Notes under the pieces: generated by a model
What the model saw: the letters and a program-made list of their open reading frames with translations, nothing else
The model's database searches: none
Told to the model about the DNA's origin: nothing
Made by a program: the position numbers and the translations under genes
NCBI GenBank assembly: GCA_913050545.1
Contig: CAJWZY010000053.1
Coordinates: 1-10,036, forward strand
DNA: 10,036 bases
From: an uncultured bacterium
GTDB lineage: Bacteria; Planctomycetota; UBA8108
Reading direction: 5' to 3'
Shown here: positions 1 to 6,827 of the stretch, in pieces
Layout of the letters: the number at the start of each line of letters is the position of its first letter
Numbering within the stretch: the first letter of the stretch is position 1

Positions 1-159
1 GAGCCGCTGCTGGGCTCCCTGCCGAAGGCCGGCGACCGGTGGCGGGCGAATTTCTACAGGGTGGATTACGATGGAGGCAAGAACACGAAGTGGGAGTGGT
101 CGCCCGTGGCCGGAGATTTCCATCGCCCCCGCGATTTCGGAACCATCGTGTTTCGTTGA
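1..159 (+). CDS. CBM9-like carbohydrate-binding domain protein, 3' end only
   Basis: This is the last 52 codons of a plus-strand gene in frame 1, ending at TGA 157-159; the start lies outside the window. The visible residues include GDRWRANFYRVDYDGG and, near the C-terminus, a W-x-W-S-P-V-x-G-D-F-H stretch followed by FGTIVF. This resembles the final strands of the CBM9-like / carbohydrate-binding family 9-like fold, a beta-sandwich common in secreted PVC-group proteins. The residues closely match the usual ending (WSP..GDFH.P..FG.L.F). The role of the full protein cannot be told, because any signal peptide or catalytic domain lies upstream of the window. The gene is convergent with the DUF1501 gene and shares its terminator. 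The family call is recognition from a short fragment, so confidence is moderate. Confidence 0.6.
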   Translation, partial: EPLLGSLPKAGDRWRANFYRVDYDGGKNTKWEWSPVAGDFHRPRDFGTIVFR

Positions 160-180
160 TGGGGAGCCTCCTGGAGCATT

Positions 181-220
181 AAAAAAAGCCCCGGTCTCCT
201 GAGAGACCGGGGCTTTTTTT
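181..220. terminator. Bidirectional intrinsic terminator
   Basis: A perfect 11-bp GC-rich stem (188-198 GCCCCGGTCTC pairing with 203-213) closes on a CTGA tetraloop. It is flanked by seven A (181-187) and seven T (214-220), so a U-tract follows the hairpin in either transcript. It lies 22 bases after the plus-strand stop and 14 bases after the minus-strand DUF1501 stop, so it can end both convergent transcripts. Confidence 0.93.
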
Positions 221-233
221 AGTTCTTCTCAGC

Positions 234-1574
234 TCAGATAAACATCTCGGTCACGGGCTCGTCGGATTCCGCCATCTTGATGGCGCGGCCGATGGCCAGC
301 TTGTTTTCTTTGACCGGGTTGATCTTCAACATGGAGAGGAGTGTCGCGTAGAGCTCGCCGATGTAGACCGGGCGGTTCTTGACCTCCTGCCCATCGTTAC
401 TGGAGGATCCGATGACCGTTCCCCCATTGACGCCACCACCGGCAACCAGGGCGCTGAAACAGCGCGGGAAGTGATCCCGGCCGTTATTGCGGTTAACCTT
501 CGGAGTTCTTCCGAACTCGCCCATGCAGACGATCAGGGTTGAATCGAGCAGGCCCCGGGTGCGCAGCTCCTTCATGAGGCCGCTGAGGGCCGGGTCGAGG
601 ATTGCCGCGCGGGCAGTGACCGCGTTCAGGTTGTTGGTGTGGGTGTCCCAGCCACCGAGGTTCATCTCGACAAAAGGAACGCCCTTCTGTACGAGCCGCG
701 CGGCCATCAGGGCCTGGAGGCCGAAGTTATTCAGGCCGAACTCCTTGCGAACGGACTCGGGTTCTTTGCGTACGTCGAAGACCTTGGCGCTGGGTGAGTC
801 AAGCAGGCGGAGGGCCTTCTTACGTACGGTCCGGTGTCCGGCGAGGAACTCGCCGCGTTTTGACGAGAGGTACTTGTTGTCGAGCATGCCGAGCAGCCCG
901 AGTCGCGTATTGAAGCGGCCCTTGTCAACGTCTCCCGGGTACTGCATGTAGGGCACCGGGCGTGAGGGGTTGCCGACCTGGAAAGGTCCGTAGCGCACTC
1001 CGAGATAGCCGGGTCCGTAGGAGCCGCCACCGATCGAGACGAAGTGGGGCAGGTCCGAGTTTTCTTTGCCCAGCTCCTTGGCGACGAGGGCGCCAAAGGA
1101 CGGGTGGGTGATCGCGCCGGTCATCCTGTAGCCTGTGTGCATGAGGTAGCTGCCACGTGAGTGGTCTCCCTCAGGCGAGGTCAGGCTGCGAACGAGGCAG
1201 ACATCTTTTGATTCCGCGGCGACACCGGGGTAATGCTCGGCGACCTGGAAGCTGCCGGCCGTGTCGATGCCCTTGGTTCCGCCACCGTTTGCATGGTCAG
1301 GCTTTGGATCCCAGGTGTCGAGCTGGCTGGGGCCTCCTCCAAGCCAGACGAGGATACAGTTCTTGGCCTTGCCCTTCTGCCAGGGCTGGGCTCCACCGAC
1401 CACGGTTTTTCCGCGGTTGGCATCCTGCGCCTGCAGAGAGGTGGTCGAGCCACCGGTGGCCCAGCCAAGTACCATCGAGCAGCCCGCGCCGCCGACTCCT
1501 ACCCTGAGGAAGTCGCGCCGATCCCGCAAAAAGTTGTCGTTCTTCATAGGAGCCTCTTTGTTACCGAGTTTCAT
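234..1574 (-). CDS. DUF1501 family secreted protein (Tat signal)
   Basis: This is a DUF1501 (PF07394) protein of unknown biochemical function, in the alkaline-phosphatase/sulfatase-like fold superfamily and typical of Planctomycetota and Verrucomicrobiota. The N-terminus has a twin-arginine motif, DRRDFLR, followed by a Gly/Ala-rich hydrophobic segment, so folded export by Tat is likely. Family hallmarks are VWLGGGPSQLDTWDPKP near residue 80, GGWDTH near 310, MGEFGRTPKVN near 353 and GRDHFP near 367; these Asp, His and Glu residues are candidate metal ligands. The length, about 446 aa, is normal. Three in-frame ATGs are possible. ATG 1572-1574 was chosen because AAAGGA (1581-1586) sits 6 bases upstream; the ATG at 1580 abuts that site. 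The ATG at 1547 also has a GAGG 5 bases upstream and would give a shorter, typical Tat leader. It follows the DUF1549 gene by about 40 bases, so they are probably co-transcribed. The family is certain; substrate and function are unknown. Confidence 0.95.
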   Translation of the reverse strand: MKLGNKEAPMKNDNFLRDRRDFLRVGVGGAGCSMVLGWATGGSTTSLQAQDANRGKTVVGGAQPWQKGKAKNCILVWLGGGPSQLDTWDPKPDHANGGGTKGIDTAGSFQVAEHYPGVAAESKDVCLVRSLTSPEGDHSRGSYLMHTGYRMTGAITHPSFGALVAKELGKENSDLPHFVSIGGGSYGPGYLGVRYGPFQVGNPSRPVPYMQYPGDVDKGRFNTRLGLLGMLDNKYLSSKRGEFLAGHRTVRKKALRLLDSPSAKVFDVRKEPESVRKEFGLNNFGLQALMAARLVQKGVPFVEMNLGGWDTHTNNLNAVTARAAILDPALSGLMKELRTRGLLDSTLIVCMGEFGRTPKVNRNNGRDHFPRCFSALVAGGGVNGGTVIGSSSNDGQEVKNRPVYIGELYATLLSMLKINPVKENKLAIGRAIKMAESDEPVTEMFI

Positions 1575-1580
1575 GTTCAT

Positions 1581-1586
1581 TCCTTT
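1581..1586 (-). promoter_or_regulatory. Ribosome binding site deciding the DUF1501 start
   Basis: The minus strand reads AAAGGA and then, 6 bases later, the ATG at 1572-1574. A further ATG at 1578-1580 directly abuts the site with no spacing, so it is a poor start. The site lies in the short gap after the DUF1549 stop codon. Confidence 0.6.
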
Positions 1587-1615
1587 CAGGTCGCACGGTC
1601 GGCGTGCGGAAGATT

Positions 1616-3373
1616 TCAGCTTGAGTGCAGGAACTCCGCAGAGTTCAAGAGCGCCCAGTGGATATCGGCCAGCACCGACTGCCGTTTGGCATCATCCCTG
1701 GCACTCATTGCATGGCGGTCAAAGGTGCCTCGCTCTGCTGAGGAGGGCGAACGGCCAAGCGTCGCCAGGAACAGTTGCTCGACATGCCTGGCGGGCGCTA
1801 CACCGTGCAGGACAACACCCAGGTTCCCTGGGTACTTCTTCTGATAGCTTGCATGGTAAGGCCGCGAAGCGGGGGCCTTGCTCGAGGTGAACTCTCCGTT
1901 AAAGAGAAGCAGCACCTGCAGCACGGTACCCTGGAATTCCATTCTCTTTTCCGCCTCATCGACACCGAATCGCCTGACGAATTCGCGCTCGGCTTTCTGG
2001 ACGTAGCCCTTTACCTGCCGGGCGTTGTTTTCCGGGTGAGGATCTTCCATTCCGGTTGCCCGGAGCACCGACCGGACCAGCACCTCTGGCTCGAGTGGGC
2101 GGATCGGGATGGTGGTAAAGAGGTCGTGTTCCTCACCGGGGACGATACCCCCGGGAACACCCTGTACAGCCTGCTGGCGGTAGGCCTTGGTCAGGACGAT
2201 GATTTTCTGCAGGCGCTTGAGGTCGTAGCCGCTTTCAACAAAATCGCTGGTCAGGTAATTGAGGACCGCGGGCAGGATGATCTTGGAATCTTCGGAGAAA
2301 TCGTCAATTGGGTTGACGAAACCCTTGCCCAGGAATTTGGCCCACATACGGTTGACGAGGCTGCGCGCAAAGTACTTGTTTTTATCCGAGACGAGCCATT
2401 TGACCAGGCCCTTGCGCCGGGTGGAGGCTCCGTAGCTGGTAACCCTGGATCCCTTGCGAGCCATCATCATCTTCGAGTCCATCTTCTTGTCGAGCTTGCT
2501 GGGGCCGGTCTTCTTTTTGGGGATGGGATCGAGGCCGCTGTAGTTTTTCGGCCGGTCGTAGCGAACGCCGAAGTACATCGGCTGGATTTCCATGGGCCGT
2601 TGACCAGTTTTCATCGGTGGCATGGTGAGCTCACCGCTGGGGCGCGACCGGATTCCGTAGATGCGGGAATTGCCGCCGGCCCGGTCATAGTCCCGGTAGC
2701 GCTGGGTACGGGCGAAGAAGGCGGCAAAGCCGAAGAACTCTTCGCGCTTGACGTCCGCATAGGGGTGGTCATGGCATTGCGCGCACTCGATCCGGGTACC
2801 GAGAAATACTCGCGCCACCTTGCCGGCCATGTCGACCGGCTTGGCTTCGTAGCGCAGGTAGAAATTAACAGCCGGGTCATTCTTGGGCAGCCCGGCGCTC
2901 AACAGGATCTCGTTAGCCAGCTCGTTGTAGGGTTTGTTCTCAAGGAAACTTTTGCGCAGCCAGGTCCGGAAGCTGCCCCGGTCAAGACCATCGGTGTCTC
3001 CTTTTCTTCCGATCAGGGTGTGTTCCCAGGTTTCAGCCTGGAATTCCGCATGTTCAGGGGTTTGAAGGAACCAGTTCGACCACTTGCTGATCTTGTTTTT
3101 TGAACGATCGTTGAGAAACTGGTCAATCTCGTCCGGATAGGGGATCACTCCCCGCAGGTCGATGGACAGTCGGCGGAAAAGAGCGCCCTGGGTTGCCATC
3201 GGAGCAGCGTTGGTAAACGCTTCGCTCCAGGTTTCGCGCAGCAGGCGGTTGATCTCCGCCGCGACCTGTTCTGGTTGGGGTGACTTGGGAGCGGCAATGG
3301 AAGCCGATCCGAAAAACAGCCCGGAAATAACGGCCAGCACACCGACAAACCTGGTTTTTGATGTTCTTTTCAT
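1616..3373 (-). CDS. DUF1549/DUF1553 domain secreted protein with one CxxCH motif
   Basis: This is a secreted protein of the PSCyt2 (DUF1549) plus PSD1 (DUF1553) architecture that is highly expanded in PVC bacteria. The molecular function is not established; members are often found near sulfatases and polysaccharide degradation genes. Residues 1-28 form a Sec signal peptide with a likely cut after SASIAA. DUF1549 covers roughly 36-225 and includes GALFRRLSIDLRG and a CAQCH motif at 197-201 followed by DHPY, a cytochrome c-like CxxCH whose haem attachment is unproven. A Lys/Met-rich low-complexity linker spans about 285-310. DUF1553 runs from about 320 to 580 (NRMWAKFLGKGFVNPIDDFS, then WALLNSAEFL at the end). 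At 585 aa it is a short member lacking the N-terminal cytochrome c or LamG domains seen in longer relatives. It is probably the first gene of an operon with the DUF1501 gene. The ribosome site is weak (GAAAGAAC). Confidence 0.95.
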   Translation of the reverse strand: MKRTSKTRFVGVLAVISGLFFGSASIAAPKSPQPEQVAAEINRLLRETWSEAFTNAAPMATQGALFRRLSIDLRGVIPYPDEIDQFLNDRSKNKISKWSNWFLQTPEHAEFQAETWEHTLIGRKGDTDGLDRGSFRTWLRKSFLENKPYNELANEILLSAGLPKNDPAVNFYLRYEAKPVDMAGKVARVFLGTRIECAQCHDHPYADVKREEFFGFAAFFARTQRYRDYDRAGGNSRIYGIRSRPSGELTMPPMKTGQRPMEIQPMYFGVRYDRPKNYSGLDPIPKKKTGPSKLDKKMDSKMMMARKGSRVTSYGASTRRKGLVKWLVSDKNKYFARSLVNRMWAKFLGKGFVNPIDDFSEDSKIILPAVLNYLTSDFVESGYDLKRLQKIIVLTKAYRQQAVQGVPGGIVPGEEHDLFTTIPIRPLEPEVLVRSVLRATGMEDPHPENNARQVKGYVQKAEREFVRRFGVDEAEKRMEFQGTVLQVLLLFNGEFTSSKAPASRPYHASYQKKYPGNLGVVLHGVAPARHVEQLFLATLGRSPSSAERGTFDRHAMSARDDAKRQSVLADIHWALLNSAEFLHSS

Positions 3374-3406
3374 TGTTCTTTCAGCGGATCTGAGTGTATT
3401 CAGGCT

Positions 3407-3460
3407 TTGAACTACCCTTCAAGTTACCTATTATAGTTTGTTGAATTCGGTTACATCCAA
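3407..3460. promoter_or_regulatory. Candidate overlapping divergent promoters
   Basis: The AT-rich core of the 166-bp gap between the divergent DUF1549 and TPR genes can be read as a promoter both ways. Forward: TTGAAC (3407-3412), a 16-base spacer and TATTAT (3429-3434). Reverse: a perfect TATAAT on the minus strand (3430-3435) with TTGGAT (3455-3460) at a long 19-base spacing. The two -10 elements overlap, so the transcripts would compete. This was judged by eye against a sigma-70-like consensus, which may not hold exactly for this phylum. Confidence 0.4.
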
Positions 3461-3539
3461 GTCTTTTCAGGGCTTCTAGCTTCTTTGAGACCTTCTCCGG
3501 TAGTTTTTCCCTCCTAAATGCGGCTTTTATGGCGGTTCT

Positions 3540-5468
3540 ATGAGATCAGGCTCGATTTGCTCAAATACTCTTAATTGCCTGTGCCTGCTGACCCTGGCCT
3601 TTGTTCTGCAGGTTTTCCAGGCACCCTCCCTCCGGGCCCAGGCCACTGCGCGTCCCATCTCCCCTCCGGCGGGGGTGATCATCAATCCGAAAGTCGGCGG
3701 GACGGGGAAAGAGTCCAAATATCTCGAGTGGGCTCCAAAGATCAACGCCGCCTTCAGTGACTTCAAGCGCGGTCGCAAGACGGCTCCGGCTAAGGTCTTT
3801 ACCGAGTTTCTGCGTACCGAGAAGAAAAACCCGATTCCCCGTAAATTCCTTTCGGAGATCCTCGTTCAGCAGGGAAACCTCGAGGAGGCCCGGTCTGTGC
3901 TGGGCTCTACCCTCCGGGCGAAGCGCGATGACGAGATCGAGCCGGTGCCCCTGACGGATTGGTATGTGCTGGCGCCCTTCAAATACGACGGCAAGAAAAG
4001 TTTCGATGCCGAGTTGAAGCCTGAAAAAGAAGCCTTCAGCACAGCAGCCAAGTACACCGGGGATGGAAGGGTCTGCCGCTGGAAAAAGGCGAAGGGGCCG
4101 CGCGTTGATTTTCGGCAGGTTCTCGAGATCGAGGGGGCCGGCATCGGCTACGGCTATTGCCAGTTTCTTTCCCGCAAGGCCGGCTGGGTTCGCTTCGGCA
4201 TCGGCTCTGGAGATGGAATCAAGCTCTGGCTCAACGGAGAATTGATCCACTCGAATTTCACCCGGCGTGATATCGGCGAAGACCAGGACGAGGTCTACGC
4301 CTGGGTCAAGCGCGGCAGGAACACGCTGAGGGTCAAGGAGTCTTCCACCGGGGATGAGTTCCGGTTCTATATCCAGATCTACGATGAGCTCGATCTTCCC
4401 TCTTCGAAATTTCTCGACCGGGCGCTGGCTGGTTACAAGGCGCTGGATCGTGTGCGCTACGACGATGCGTTTGAGTCGTTCATGGAGGCCGAGGCCTTGC
4501 GCCCCGGTGTTCCCGAGGTGGCTGTGGGTATCGCGGAGACGATGCTGCGCCAGGACAACCTGGTTGCCGCCCGTGGCTGGGTGAACCGGGCGCTCCTGGA
4601 GCGAGCGAACTCTGCCAGGGGGCTGATGGTCTACGGCGAAACGATGCTCCGCCTGCGCCAGACCCTCAAGGCTTTTGACGCCTTCCGGGCGGCCTACCGG
4701 GCCAGCGGCTACTCCGATGAGAAGGCCTTCCTGCTCTGGACAGAAAGCGCCAACAAGGTGAGGTGGACCCTGCAGAATGGCCTGGCCCTGCTTGACAAGG
4801 CGCGCGGGCTTCGCAAGGCGAAGAATAAAACTGAGGCGGCAGCAGCGCTTGCTTCTGCGAAACCCCTGCTGGAGCCGACCTTTGTCGGGCTTGCGGACCT
4901 GAGCGTTTACCACCGCGAGGGTGGCGACCGCAAGCAGGCCGCCACCTACGGAACCCGGGCGCTTGGAAAACTGAGTCCCCAGCAGATAGCGTTGAATTGT
5001 TCAGCCGAATGGCTTCTCAACCTGGTCAAGGATTTGCGCCAGACCCGCCCCCAGGACCAGGCGTCCAGGGAGCGTATACTCCAGCTGGTCCAGCAGGTTG
5101 ACCCGACGCGTTCTGACCTGATCCGGGAGCTGCTGGCGGTGAAGCCTGCTGCCGGGAAATCGGCTGTTTCAAAGAAGATCGAGGCACTCCTGAAAAAGCG
5201 CCCCGAGTCAGCGCTTTACAAGGAATACACCAGCCGTCTCTATTCCGCCCGAGATTATGAACGCTGTGCGGAGATCTGCCGGGAGGGGCTTGCCGCCGGC
5301 ATCGTTTCCCGTACCCTCCGCCTGCGCCAGGCCAACTCGCTCCTGAAGGTGAAGCGCTACGAAGAGGCTGAAGAGCTCTTCAAGGGCTTGCTCGATGAGA
5401 AGGACTACGTGAAGCGGGCCAACGAGGGTCTTGCGAAGATTGCCCGGATGTTCAAGCCCGCGGATTGA
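3540..5468 (+). CDS. Secreted jelly-roll and TPR repeat protein, function unknown
   Basis: I do not recognise a named gene. The 642-aa product starts with a Sec signal peptide (hydrophobic core about residues 11-27, likely cut after LRAQA near 35). Residues about 58-128 look like an N-terminal helical repeat (LVQQGNLEEARSVL). Residues about 138-283 form a beta-sandwich typical of PVC secreted proteins: WYVLAPF, FDAEL, KYTGDGRVCRWKK, then GSGDGIKLWLNGELIHSN and KRGRNTLRVK. This pattern is seen in PA14/CBM-like modules where a polypeptide loop carries the D-G-x-K-x-W-x-N-G signature. The rest (about 290-640) is alpha-helical with TPR-like units, such as RYDDAFESFMEAEALRPG and KRYEEAEELFKGLLDEKDY, suggesting an extracytoplasmic scaffold. 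No catalytic motif was found. The start codon is the first in-frame ATG and gives a clean signal peptide; a weak GGCGG lies 4 bases upstream. It is divergent from the DUF1549 gene, so joint use with that pair is possible but unproven. Confidence 0.85.
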   Translation: MRSGSICSNTLNCLCLLTLAFVLQVFQAPSLRAQATARPISPPAGVIINPKVGGTGKESKYLEWAPKINAAFSDFKRGRKTAPAKVFTEFLRTEKKNPIPRKFLSEILVQQGNLEEARSVLGSTLRAKRDDEIEPVPLTDWYVLAPFKYDGKKSFDAELKPEKEAFSTAAKYTGDGRVCRWKKAKGPRVDFRQVLEIEGAGIGYGYCQFLSRKAGWVRFGIGSGDGIKLWLNGELIHSNFTRRDIGEDQDEVYAWVKRGRNTLRVKESSTGDEFRFYIQIYDELDLPSSKFLDRALAGYKALDRVRYDDAFESFMEAEALRPGVPEVAVGIAETMLRQDNLVAARGWVNRALLERANSARGLMVYGETMLRLRQTLKAFDAFRAAYRASGYSDEKAFLLWTESANKVRWTLQNGLALLDKARGLRKAKNKTEAAAALASAKPLLEPTFVGLADLSVYHREGGDRKQAATYGTRALGKLSPQQIALNCSAEWLLNLVKDLRQTRPQDQASRERILQLVQQVDPTRSDLIRELLAVKPAAGKSAVSKKIEALLKKRPESALYKEYTSRLYSARDYERCAEICREGLAAGIVSRTLRLRQANSLLKVKRYEEAEELFKGLLDEKDYVKRANEGLAKIARMFKPAD

Positions 5469-5489
5469 CCCGGTTCTGTTCCGCCTGGC

Positions 5490-6827
5490 TCAGGGGATCT
5501 GGCTGCCATGTGGATCGACAGCCGGGTTCCCCAGCAGCTCCTCCAGCTCTTTCACCAGGCCCGGCTGGAGATGGTGTTCGATCTGGTCCGCGGCATCGTG
5601 GACGTGGTCGGCTGCGGCGCCCATCTCGTGAATCATGTAGCTCTCCCAGAGACGGTGCCCGCGGATGATCTCGGCAACCTTTTGCTCTCCTTGGGGGGTA
5701 AGTGATACCGCGGCCTCCTCGACCGTCAGCTCGCCACGGGAAATACAGCGCCGCAGGGCGGATGAAAGCTTTGCGGGGGCATAGCCGAGGCGGGCTGCGG
5801 CGTCTTCGAGCAAGACGGGCTCTGCCGGTGGGTTTCCGCCCAGCCTGTAGACGGCCCCCAGCAGGTTCTCTTCCAGGATTCGCGATTTGAGAGCTCTCTT
5901 CCTCAGCCCCTGGACCAGCAGGCCCTGCTCGGGGCCGAAGGTGAGGGCGAGGAGAAACTGGAGGCCGGCGACGACCGCAACGGTCGGTGCCCGGGCGGTC
6001 TCGAAGCCGACTGTTTCGAGCAGGATTGTCATCCAGGAGCCGAGCAATGCGGCGCTGAGGCCGAAGAAGGCGGCGAGCAGGAGCACCCTGTCAAATCGAT
6101 AGCTGAGCAGTTGCGCCGTGGCGGGCGGGATGATCAGCAAGGCGATCACCAGGATGGCTCCGACAGCCTCGAAGGCGACCACCACGGCCAATGCCAGGAG
6201 GCTTACCAGCAGCAGGTTGACCAGGCCTGTGGGCAGGCCGAGGGACCTGGAGAGCTGTTGGTCGAACGAGGTGATGAGGATCTCCTTGTAGAACCCGAGA
6301 AAGAAGAGAATGACAAGGATGGAGCAGAGCAGGGTGGGTAGCACCTGGCTGCCTTCGCCAATGACCTCCAGGGAGCCGTAAAACACGCAGTCCTCGTCAA
6401 AATGGGCATTGCGGGCCACGATCCTGATGAGAATAACCCCGGCAGCGAAGAAAGCCGGGAAAACTGCGCCGAGGGCTGTGTCGGGCTTGATGCGGGAATA
6501 GCGGTGCAGGGCTTCGATAAGCATCGTTGAGGCGAGGGCTGCCAGCAGGGCCCCACCCATGATGAACAGCATGGTGGTGGAGGTGCCGAAGACATGGCCA
6601 TCGTCCTGTTTTACCAGGTAACCGGCGAGCAGGAGGCCACCGGCTATTCCCGGCAGGACTGAGTGACTGACGGCATCCCCGAGAAGGGCCGTTCGGCGAA
6701 CCAGGAAAACAGTTCCAAGGAGGCCGCAGCTCAGCCCCACCAGGAGGGCCATCAGCAGCGGCCAGGTGTCGATTTCCCAATCGAACCAGAGGTCGGCGGC
6801 ATTGATCGCTAACACGGAGCCGTTCAT
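5490..6827 (-). CDS. Metal ABC transporter permease fused to DtxR/MntR-like domain (second permease)
   Basis: This is an inner-membrane permease of the ABC-3 family (PF00950; Mn/Zn/Fe importers) with a C-terminal DtxR-type module. Residues about 20-305 are multi-spanning and carry family signatures: GDAVSHSVLPG near 50, SRIKPDTALG near 111 and IIPPATAQLLSYRFDR near 232. After a basic stretch, residues about 315-390 form a winged helix (LLEDAAARLGYAPAKLSSALRR as recognition region; LTPQG in the wing). Residues about 390-440 form the metal-binding and dimerisation domain: GHRLWE, HVHDAADQIEHHL and the terminal NPAVDPHGSQIP. By alignment with DtxR, the ancillary-site residues H391, E395 and H410 are kept, as are E417 and H418 of the primary site; the Cys/Glu position is Asp414, and the first-helix ligand is Asn321. 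There is no C-terminal SH3 (FeoA-like) domain, as in MntR. It starts in a 4-base ATGA overlap with the preceding permease, with GGGAG 7 bases upstream. It is the last gene of the operon. Confidence 0.93.
   Translation of the reverse strand: MNGSVLAINAADLWFDWEIDTWPLLMALLVGLSCGLLGTVFLVRRTALLGDAVSHSVLPGIAGGLLLAGYLVKQDDGHVFGTSTTMLFIMGGALLAALASTMLIEALHRYSRIKPDTALGAVFPAFFAAGVILIRIVARNAHFDEDCVFYGSLEVIGEGSQVLPTLLCSILVILFFLGFYKEILITSFDQQLSRSLGLPTGLVNLLLVSLLALAVVVAFEAVGAILVIALLIIPPATAQLLSYRFDRVLLLAAFFGLSAALLGSWMTILLETVGFETARAPTVAVVAGLQFLLALTFGPEQGLLVQGLRKRALKSRILEENLLGAVYRLGGNPPAEPVLLEDAAARLGYAPAKLSSALRRCISRGELTVEEAAVSLTPQGEQKVAEIIRGHRLWESYMIHEMGAAADHVHDAADQIEHHLQPGLVKELEELLGNPAVDPHGSQIP

Noticed and set aside
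1775..3103. 442-codon open frame on the plus strand
   Set aside because: It is fully antisense to the DUF1549/DUF1553 gene, whose domains are unmistakable. The product has no recognisable domain and the frame is a by-product of GC-rich codon use.
3561..4913. 450-codon open frame on the minus strand
   Set aside because: It is antisense to the jelly-roll/TPR gene, which has a signal peptide and recognisable domains. The antisense product is Arg/Gly/Leu-rich without motifs or a ribosome site I could identify.
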